Shown: positions 58,802 to 64,000 of the stretch, in pieces
How positions within the stretch are numbered: the first letter of the stretch is position 1
How the letters are laid out: each line of letters starts with the position of its first letter
Source: Halomarina ordinaria
GTDB lineage: Archaea > Halobacteriota > Halobacteria > Halobacteriales > Haloarculaceae
NCBI RefSeq assembly: GCF_030553305.1
Contig: NZ_JARRAH010000001.1
Coordinates: forward strand, 2,294,001 to 2,358,000
DNA length: 64,000 bases
Direction of reading: 5' to 3'
The notes under the pieces: generated by a model
What the model was told of the DNA's origin: nothing
The model's database searches: none
The model's input: only the letters and a program-made list of their open reading frames with translations
Made by a program: the position numbers and the translations under genes

Positions 58802-60178
58802 ATGGAGCACATCTCGTTCGGGACCGACGGCTGGCGGGCGACGCTCGACACCTTCACCGAACCTCGCGTCCGGATGGTCGGTCAGGCCGTCGCCGACCAC
58901 CTGCGCGCCGCGGGCGACCCGGGCGCGGTCGCCGTCGGCTACGACGCCCGCGACACCTCCCGCGGGTTCGCGGACGCCCTCGCCGAGGTGCTCGCGGACA
59001 ACGGCTTCGAGGTGCTCGTCAGCGAGCGCGACTGCCCGACGCCGGTGCTCGCGTGGACCGTCCGGGACCGCGGCCTCGCGGGCGGGTTGATGGTGACGGC
59101 GAGTCACAACCCGCCGGAGTACAACGGCGTGAAGTTCCTCCCGCCCGGGGGTGCTCCCGCCCTCCCGGAGGTGACCGACGACCTCGAAGACCGGCTCGCG
59201 GAGCCGACGGCGCTCCCCGAGGCCGACCGCGGGACGGTGCGCGAGGACACGTTCACGGCCGCCTACTGCCAGCACGCGGTCGACTTCGCGGCCGACCCCG
59301 ACCTCGACGGGCTTCGCATCGCCTACGACGCCATGCACGGCAGCGGCCGCGGCGTCACCGACGACCTGCTCGCGGCGGCGGGCGCGAGCGTCGAGCGCCT
59401 GCGGACCGACCGCGACCCGACCTTCGGGGGCGAGTCGCCCGAACCGACCGCCGAGCGCCTGGGCGACCTCGTCGCGCGCGTGACCGAGGGCGACGCCGAC
59501 CTCGGGTTCGCCAACGACGGCGACGCCGACCGTCTCGGGGTCATCACGCCGGAACGGGGCTCCCTCGACCCGAACCTCCTCTACGCCGTCCTCTACGACT
59601 ACCTGCTCGACTCCGGTACCGGAGGGGCGGTCCGCACCGTCTCGACGACGTCCGTCATCGACCGCATCGCCGAGGCGCACGGCGAGCGAGCCGTCGAGGT
59701 GCCCGTCGGCTTCAAGTGGGTCGCGGAGGGGATGCGCGAGCACGACGCGCTCGTCGGCGGCGAGGAGTCCGGCGGCTTCGGCATCACCGCCCACCTCCGT
59801 AACAAGGACGGCGTCCTCCTGGCGCTCGTGCTCGCGGCCGCCCACGCCGAGCGCCCGCTCGACGAGCGCGCCGACGACATCGAGGCCGAGTTCGGCGAGA
59901 TTCACCAGGGACGGGTGAGCGTCACCTGTCCCGACGACCGGAAGGCGGCCGTCCTCGACTCCCTCGACGGTGACCTGCCGGAGACCATCGCGGGCGTCGC
60001 CGTCGCCGACGTGGGCACCGCCGACGGCTTCAAGGTCTTCCTCGAGGACGGGACGTGGCTGCTCGTCCGACCCAGCGGGACCGAACCCAAACTCCGAGTG
60101 TACGCCGAGGCCGACTCCGCAGAACGCGTCGAGGAACTGCTCGCCGCGGGGAGCGACCTCGTCGAACCGCGGGTCTGA
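58802..60178 (+). CDS. Phosphoglucomutase/phosphomannomutase family enzyme
   Basis: A 458-residue alpha-D-phosphohexomutase. The N-terminus MEHISFGTDGWRATLDTFTE is typical of PGM/PMM. The active serine is in GGLMVTASHNPPEYNGVKFLPPGG near residue 100, metal binding in GFANDGDADRLGVI near 235, VGGEESGGFGI near 320, and the phosphate loop VRPSGTEPKLRVY near 425. It is distinct from the GlmM-like enzyme at 54869, with which it shares about the same architecture. Likely converts glucose or mannose 1- and 6-phosphates. Confidence 0.9.
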   Translation: MEHISFGTDGWRATLDTFTEPRVRMVGQAVADHLRAAGDPGAVAVGYDARDTSRGFADALAEVLADNGFEVLVSERDCPTPVLAWTVRDRGLAGGLMVTASHNPPEYNGVKFLPPGGAPALPEVTDDLEDRLAEPTALPEADRGTVREDTFTAAYCQHAVDFAADPDLDGLRIAYDAMHGSGRGVTDDLLAAAGASVERLRTDRDPTFGGESPEPTAERLGDLVARVTEGDADLGFANDGDADRLGVITPERGSLDPNLLYAVLYDYLLDSGTGGAVRTVSTTSVIDRIAEAHGERAVEVPVGFKWVAEGMREHDALVGGEESGGFGITAHLRNKDGVLLALVLAAAHAERPLDERADDIEAEFGEIHQGRVSVTCPDDRKAAVLDSLDGDLPETIAGVAVADVGTADGFKVFLEDGTWLLVRPSGTEPKLRVYAEADSAERVEELLAAGSDLVEPRV

Positions 60179-60294
60179 GGCGACGAACCTTCTTGTACCG
60201 GGACGCGGCCAGCGACCCCGTGCGCTGAGCACCGCCACGGGCCGTCCGCGGGAGCGCGACACGCCGGCCCGTGTTCCACCGGCCGTGTCGCCTG

Positions 60295-60675
60295 TCAATC
60301 CCTCGCCGACTCGTCCAGTCGGCCCCACAGCCGTCCGTCCTCGCGTTCCTCGATGGTGAAGCCGAGCGACGCGTAGAAGGGGCGGACCGCCTCGCGGAAG
60401 TCGGCGGTGAGCCGTCCGCGCTCCGAGAGCGCCCGCTCGACCAGGGCCGTCCCGACGCCCCGCGCTCGTCGTCGTCGCCGCACCGCCACGGCGGTCACGT
60501 GCTCGTCGTCGAGCACCAGCGCCCCGACCACGCGGTCCTTGCGTCGGGCGACGAACACGGCCCCTCGTCGGATGGCGTCGTCGAGGTCGTCGACGTCGAG
60601 GAGCGCCGCGTCGAGGACGCGACGCACCGCGAGCGCCTCGTCCGGGCGGGCGCGGCCCACTGTCGCGTCGCTCAC
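60295..60675 (-). CDS. GNAT-family acetyltransferase
   Basis: A 126-residue GNAT fold. The acetyl-CoA loop is RRRRRARGVGTALVERALSE, preceded by the beta bulge VTAVAVRR and followed by VRPFYASLGFTIEER. Its start overlaps the stop of samp2 (ATGA), making a two-gene operon with the ubiquitin-like modifier. Substrate unknown; acetylation of the modifier, its E1-like enzyme or a target is an open possibility. Start ATG at 60675. Confidence 0.83.
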   Translation of the reverse strand: MSDATVGRARPDEALAVRRVLDAALLDVDDLDDAIRRGAVFVARRKDRVVGALVLDDEHVTAVAVRRRRRARGVGTALVERALSERGRLTADFREAVRPFYASLGFTIEEREDGRLWGRLDESARD

Positions 60676-60869
60676 CCGCCCTTGATGAGCCGCAGGACTC
60701 GCACGCGCTCCGCGTCGGCCGGTGCGTCCTCGGGGACGGGCCGGCCGTCGACCAGTGCCGTCGCCTCGTGGTGGTTCAGTCCCACCTCGCGGAGCAGGTC
60801 GCCGTAGGTGGGCGCGTCCAGTTCGACGGTGTGGGTCGCCTCGCCGACGACCTCGACGGTCACGCGCAT
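60672..60869 (-). CDS. samp2: Ubiquitin-like small archaeal modifier protein 2
   Basis: A 65-residue beta-grasp protein ending LIKGG, the di-glycine tail used for activation and attachment. Core strands MRVTVEVVGEATHTVELDAP and ALVDGRPVPEDAPADAERVRVLRL match SAMP2 of Haloferax volcanii. That protein conjugates to lysines of targets and also acts as sulfur carrier in tRNA thiolation. ATG at 60869. First gene of a unit with the GNAT acetyltransferase. No E1-like UbaA or JAMM protease is in the window. Confidence 0.95.
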   Translation of the reverse strand: MRVTVEVVGEATHTVELDAPTYGDLLREVGLNHHEATALVDGRPVPEDAPADAERVRVLRLIKGG

Positions 60870-60916
60870 GCCCGCAGGACGGCCGGCGGCGGTTTCAGCC
60901 TGTCGAGTGGCGTCAC

Positions 60917-61957
60917 TCAGGCCGTCCCCGGGTGTTCCGGCTCCTCGTCGCTCGCGGCCGTCGCGGTCGTGCGCCCCTCGTTCCCCCCGCGTGCAGCGCG
61001 ATAGAGGACCGTCGCGAGCGCACCGAGCCCCAGCAACGTGACGACGAACTCGACGAGCCCCCCGAGTATCGGCACGAGCGTGAGGACGCCGACGACGAGG
61101 AGGCCGACGACCAGCGCCGCCCAGCGGTTGCGCACGTCGGCGAACCGCAACAGCCACGCGCCGACCGCGACCCGCCCGTAGACGCTGCCCATCCACGCGA
61201 CGAGGACGAACAGGAACGCCCCGAGGAACGTGATGGGGAGGCCGACGATGGTGATGGCGAACAGCACGAGGACGAGGGGCACCGCGAAGAGGACGAGGAG
61301 GCCGACTCCCCCCGAGCGTAGCGGCGCGTCGAGTGCCGTCGTCGCGACCCGTCGCGAGAACCCCGGGAGGACGAGCAGGAGGAGCGCGCCGAACAGCAGC
61401 GACGCGAGGAACGTGTACACCGTCCCGACGAGGTCGGCGACGCGCGGGTCGACCGGCACCGGTTCGACGCTCACGCTATCGCTCTGCGTGACGGTCCCGT
61501 CGACGGTCGCTCCCTCGCTCCGTTCGAGCGTGCCGTCGTACTCCAGGTCGCCGCCGATGGCGGCGGTGTCGGTCAGGCGGACGGTCTCGGCGCCGACGGT
61601 GGCGTCGCCGTCGACCTGTCCGGCGATGGTGACGTCGCCGCCGGCGGCCTCCAGCGACCCGCCGACGACCCCCTCGGGACCGACGTCGACCGTCCCGCCG
61701 AAGGCGTTCACGTCGCCGTCCACGCGGCCGTCGACGTCGACGGACCCCCCGAAGGCGTTGACGTCTCCCGTGACGGTCCCGCGAACCACCACCGACCCGG
61801 CGAAGACGTCGAGGTCGCCGTCGACCACCTCGTTCTCGCCGACGACGACCGACCCGCCGGTTCGCGTCTCGGCGGCGACCACCCCCGGGAGCGCCGCGAG
61901 GAGTACGACGAGCGCGACGACCACCGCCCCCGTTCGAACCTGTCTGCTGGAACCCAT
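60917..61957 (-). CDS. Secreted/membrane bactofilin-like protein
   Basis: A 346-residue protein. A signal peptide or signal anchor (MGSSRQVRTGAVVVALVVLLAALPGVVAA) is followed by bactofilin-like beta-helix repeats (about 30-145; GDLDVFAGSVVVRGTVTGDVNAFGGSVDVDGRVDGDV). About four membrane helices follow (175-330; LLFGALLLLVLPGF, GLLVLFAVPLVLVLFAITIVG, LGAFLFVLVAWMG, LVVGLLVVGVLTLVPILGGLVEFV). The repeat probably faces the outside and may form an ordered surface polymer. Start ATG at 61957. Divergent from rfcS. Confidence 0.83.
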   Translation of the reverse strand: MGSSRQVRTGAVVVALVVLLAALPGVVAAETRTGGSVVVGENEVVDGDLDVFAGSVVVRGTVTGDVNAFGGSVDVDGRVDGDVNAFGGTVDVGPEGVVGGSLEAAGGDVTIAGQVDGDATVGAETVRLTDTAAIGGDLEYDGTLERSEGATVDGTVTQSDSVSVEPVPVDPRVADLVGTVYTFLASLLFGALLLLVLPGFSRRVATTALDAPLRSGGVGLLVLFAVPLVLVLFAITIVGLPITFLGAFLFVLVAWMGSVYGRVAVGAWLLRFADVRNRWAALVVGLLVVGVLTLVPILGGLVEFVVTLLGLGALATVLYRAARGGNEGRTTATAASDEEPEHPGTA

Positions 61958-62064
61958 GACGAGTCGCCCTATGAGTGTCAACGGTATTGAATGTGTCACC
62001 CATCCTCGATGGAGTGAGCCGCCGCTCTCGCGGTAGTTAAGTGACGAGGGGAGCAGTGTTCGGT

Positions 62065-63048
62065 ATGAGCGAGGCCGAGGCCGAACCGCGGGCGCGCGGG
62101 CGCGAGGTCTGGATAGAGAAGTACCGTCCCCAGTCGCTCGACGAGGTGTTCGGGCAGGAGGACATCGTCGGTCGCCTGCAGAGCTACATCGCGAAGGACG
62201 ACCTGCCGCACCTGCTGTTCGCCGGCCCCGCGGGCGTGGGGAAGACGACGAGCGCGACGGCCATCGCGAAGGAACTCTACGGCGAGAACTGGCGGGAGAA
62301 CTTCCTCGAGCTGAACGCGAGCGACGAGCGCGGCATCGACGTGGTCCGCGACCGCATCAAGAACTTCGCACGCTCGTCGTTCGGCGGGCACGACTACCGC
62401 ATCATCTTCCTCGACGAGGCCGACGCGCTGACGAGCGACGCCCAGTCGGCGCTGCGCCGGACGATGGAGCAGTTCTCGAACAACACGCGCTTCATCCTCT
62501 CGTGTAACTACTCCAGTCAGATTATCGACCCCATCCAGTCGCGGTGTGCGGTGTTCCGGTTCGCGCCGCTGTCGGACGACGCCGTCGCCGACCAGTTGCG
62601 CGCCATCGCCGACGAGGAGGGCATCGAGCTGACCGACGACGGCCTCGACGCGCTGGTGTACGCCGCCGCTGGCGACATGCGCAAGGGCATCAACGGCCTG
62701 CAGGCGGCGAGCGTCGTCGGCGACACCGTCGACGAGGAGGCGGTCTTCGCCATCACCTCGACCGCCCGCCCGGAGGCCATCGAGGAGATGGTCCGGAAGG
62801 CCCTCGACGGCGACTTCATCGCCGCCCGTTCGCAACTCGACTCGTTGCTCGTCGAGGAGGGCATCGCCGGCGGCGACGTCATCGACCAGCTCCACCGCTC
62901 GGTGTGGGACTTCGGCCTCTCGGACCGCGAGGCGGTGCGCGTGATGGACCGCATCGGCGAGGCCGACTACCGCATCACCGTCGGGGCGAACGAGCAGGTC
63001 CAGCTGGAGGCGCTGCTCGCGAGCATCGCGCTGGAGAACGAGGCGTAG
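62065..63048 (+). CDS. rfcS: Replication factor C small subunit
   Basis: A 327-residue AAA+ clamp-loader subunit loading PCNA. Walker A is [16 protein letters not shown] near residue 48, and Walker [23 protein letters not shown] near 113. The SRC motif is QSRCAVFRF near 157, and sensor 2 is in [16 protein letters not shown]. The C-terminal collar is intact, with no intein or insertion. ATG at 62065, with a TATA-like GTAGTTAAG 25-35 bp upstream. Divergent from the bactofilin gene. Confidence 0.96.
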   Translation: MSEAEAEPRARGREVWIEKYRPQSLDEVFGQEDIVGRLQSYIAKDDLPHLLFAGPAGVGKTTSATAIAKELYGENWRENFLELNASDERGIDVVRDRIKNFARSSFGGHDYRIIFLDEADALTSDAQSALRRTMEQFSNNTRFILSCNYSSQIIDPIQSRCAVFRFAPLSDDAVADQLRAIADEEGIELTDDGLDALVYAAAGDMRKGINGLQAASVVGDTVDEEAVFAITSTARPEAIEEMVRKALDGDFIAARSQLDSLLVEEGIAGGDVIDQLHRSVWDFGLSDREAVRVMDRIGEADYRITVGANEQVQLEALLASIALENEA

Positions 63049-63070
63049 GCGCTCGGTGGTCCGGGCGCGG

Positions 63071-63571
63071 TCAGTTCAGCGTCCAGAACCCGTAGTTCAG
63101 GTACGTGGCGAACGCGACCCACGCGAGGTAGGGGACCATCAGCGGCGCGGCACGGCGGTCGACGCGCCAGAACGCGGCCATGGTCGCCACGATGGCGACG
63201 AGCAGGGCGACGATGACGGCGAGCGCGGCGAGTATCTCCTGGGCGCCGAAGAAGACGAACGACCACGAGAAGTTGAGCGCGAGCTGGACGACGAACAGCG
63301 AGACGGCGACGGTTCGAGCGCGCCCGGTCCCGTTGCGCCAGGCGAGCCAGACGGCGACGCCCATCAGCGCGTACAGCGTCGTCCAGACGGGACCGAACAC
63401 CCAGTTCGGCGGGGCGAGTTCCGGACGCGTGAGCGTTCCGTACCACGTGCTGAGTCCCGTCTGCGTGAACACGGCGGCGGTGATGCCGACGAGTTCGCAG
63501 GCGAGAACGGCGAGGACCAGCCCCGCGAGCGCCCGGAGGTCGGGGAGTCGACGGGAGGAGACGGCTTCCAT
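63071..63571 (-). CDS. TspO/MBR family protein
   Basis: A 166-residue five-helix membrane protein. The family signature is visible as WYGTLTRPELAPPNWVFGPVWTTLYALMGVAVWLAW, followed by LFVVQLALNFSWSFVFFG and YLAWVAFATYLNYGFWTLN. TspO proteins bind porphyrins and cholesterol-like ligands and take part in stress responses. Start ATG at 63571 (MEAVSSRRLPDLRALAGLV); an ATG nine codons upstream is an alternative. Convergent with rfcS, 22 nt from its stop. Confidence 0.9.
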   Translation of the reverse strand: MEAVSSRRLPDLRALAGLVLAVLACELVGITAAVFTQTGLSTWYGTLTRPELAPPNWVFGPVWTTLYALMGVAVWLAWRNGTGRARTVAVSLFVVQLALNFSWSFVFFGAQEILAALAVIVALLVAIVATMAAFWRVDRRAAPLMVPYLAWVAFATYLNYGFWTLN

Positions 63572-63704
63572 GGTTCCCGGAACGTGCGCGAGCGACATAA
63601 CGGTGTGGCGGGCGTCGACGCACCGACCGTCACGCCCGGCGGTTCGAGTCGCTCATCCGTTCGTTCGGAAGGGTTTTAGGCGGTGGTAGGCCAACGTGAG
63701 TGCA

Positions 63705-64000
63705 ATGAGTGAACTCGACGAGGAGTACCAACTTGCGTACTTCGACGAGGAGGACTTCACGCGAGGCGAGTGCTCCTCCTGCGGGGCCCACTTCTGGAGT
63801 CGCGACCCCGAGCGCGAGACCTGCGGCGAGCCGCCGTGCGCGCAGTACGACTTCATCGATGCGCCCGGCTTCGCCGAGGAGTACACGCTCGAGGAGATGC
63901 GCGAGGCGTTCCTCTCGTTCTTCGAGGCGAACGGCCACGAGCGCATCGACCCCTACCCCGTCGCGGCCAACCGCTGGCGCGACGACGTGTTGCTGACACA
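63705..64000 (+). CDS. alaS: Alanyl-tRNA synthetase (3' part missing)
   Basis: The first 98 residues of the archaeal-type Ala[46 protein letters not shown]... The N-terminal zinc-ribbon-like extension with CSSC and CGEPPC is archaeal-specific and precedes the class II catalytic domain, which begins at [16 protein letters not shown]. The rest lies beyond the window. ATG at 63705; AGGGTTTTAGG lies about 30 bp upstream as a TATA-like element. Confidence 0.93.
   Translation, partial: MSELDEEYQLAYFDEEDFTRGECSSCGAHFWSRDPERETCGEPPCAQYDFIDAPGFAEEYTLEEMREAFLSFFEANGHERIDPYPVAANRWRDDVLLT

Noticed and set aside
1-64000. CRISPR array, insertion sequence, integrase or prophage
   Set aside because: No spaced direct repeats, transposase, integrase or phage structural motifs were seen on reading the frames. 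The Cas4-like gene stands alone.

Overview
The window is chromosomal DNA of a halophilic archaeon (class Halobacteria). The evidence is a very high G+C content, strongly acidic predicted proteins, and archaeal information genes: aRF1 with NIKS and GGQ motifs, the RFC small subunit, archaeal-type AlaS, and a 55-residue histone-fold protein. Haloarchaeal signature genes are also present: the 129-residue 2Fe-2S ferredoxin, SAMP2, tryptophanase, a CTP-dependent riboflavin kinase fused to a winged helix, and Tat-type lipoproteins. Several genes have a TATA-like element 25-35 bp before the start codon, which fits leaderless transcripts. I see no rRNA, tRNA, CRISPR array, insertion sequence or prophage. 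The genus cannot be fixed from what I see.

Layout. 1-8 kb: a DUF373 membrane protein (truncated at the window edge), ilvE, the riboflavin pair rbkR-ribB behind a palindromic operator, argS, the release factor and a divergent formyltransferase. 8-16 kb: DoxX, MgtE, ferredoxin, a PiT phosphate permease, hisA, tnaA, hisB and an alpha/beta hydrolase. 16-25 kb: an ACT protein, an IMPACT/YigZ protein, upp, small membrane proteins, a CobW GTPase, a Get3/ArsA ATPase coupled to a small partner, CstA, and a cupin/unknown pair. 25-34 kb: a second PiT permease, a CBS/CorC protein, a thiol-fold gene pair, Sua5, a lone Cas4-like nuclease, the cmi4-like regulator and the biotin transporter bioY-bioM-bioN behind a BirA-type operator. 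34-47 kb: a membrane Fe-S oxidoreductase and tetrapyrrole genes (hemB, hemL, hemC-sumT-hemD) interleaved with an Amt-PII fusion. 47-64 kb: MFS, a DHH phosphoesterase, a tandem Usp, a quinone/electrophile module (HxlR, MhqO, MhqD), NifU, a ketopantoate reductase, two sugar phosphomutases, rpiA, a histone-fold gene, larB, two zinc microproteins, GIY-YIG, SAMP2-GNAT, a bactofilin-membrane fusion, rfcS, TspO and the 5' end of alaS.

How it works together. Most of the window is housekeeping metabolism: riboflavin, histidine, branched-chain amino acids, heme/siroheme, biotin uptake, pentose phosphate and sugar-nucleotide precursors. It is arranged as short operons with 1-8 nt overlaps or close spacing.

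The most distinctive parts are regulatory or fused: (i) an ammonium transporter carrying its own PII domain, with an AT-rich palindrome-rich leader; (ii) self-contained metabolite-control circuits, RbkR with its operator and a BirA-like box before bioYMN; (iii) a divergent HxlR regulator with two cysteines facing a dioxygenase/esterase pair that resembles bacterial quinone-detoxification systems; (iv) a glutaredoxin-like protein translationally coupled to a redoxin-fold protein without any cysteine; (v) SAMP2 overlapping an acetyltransferase. None of these proves a new system, but (i), (iii) and (iv) deserve experimental follow-up.
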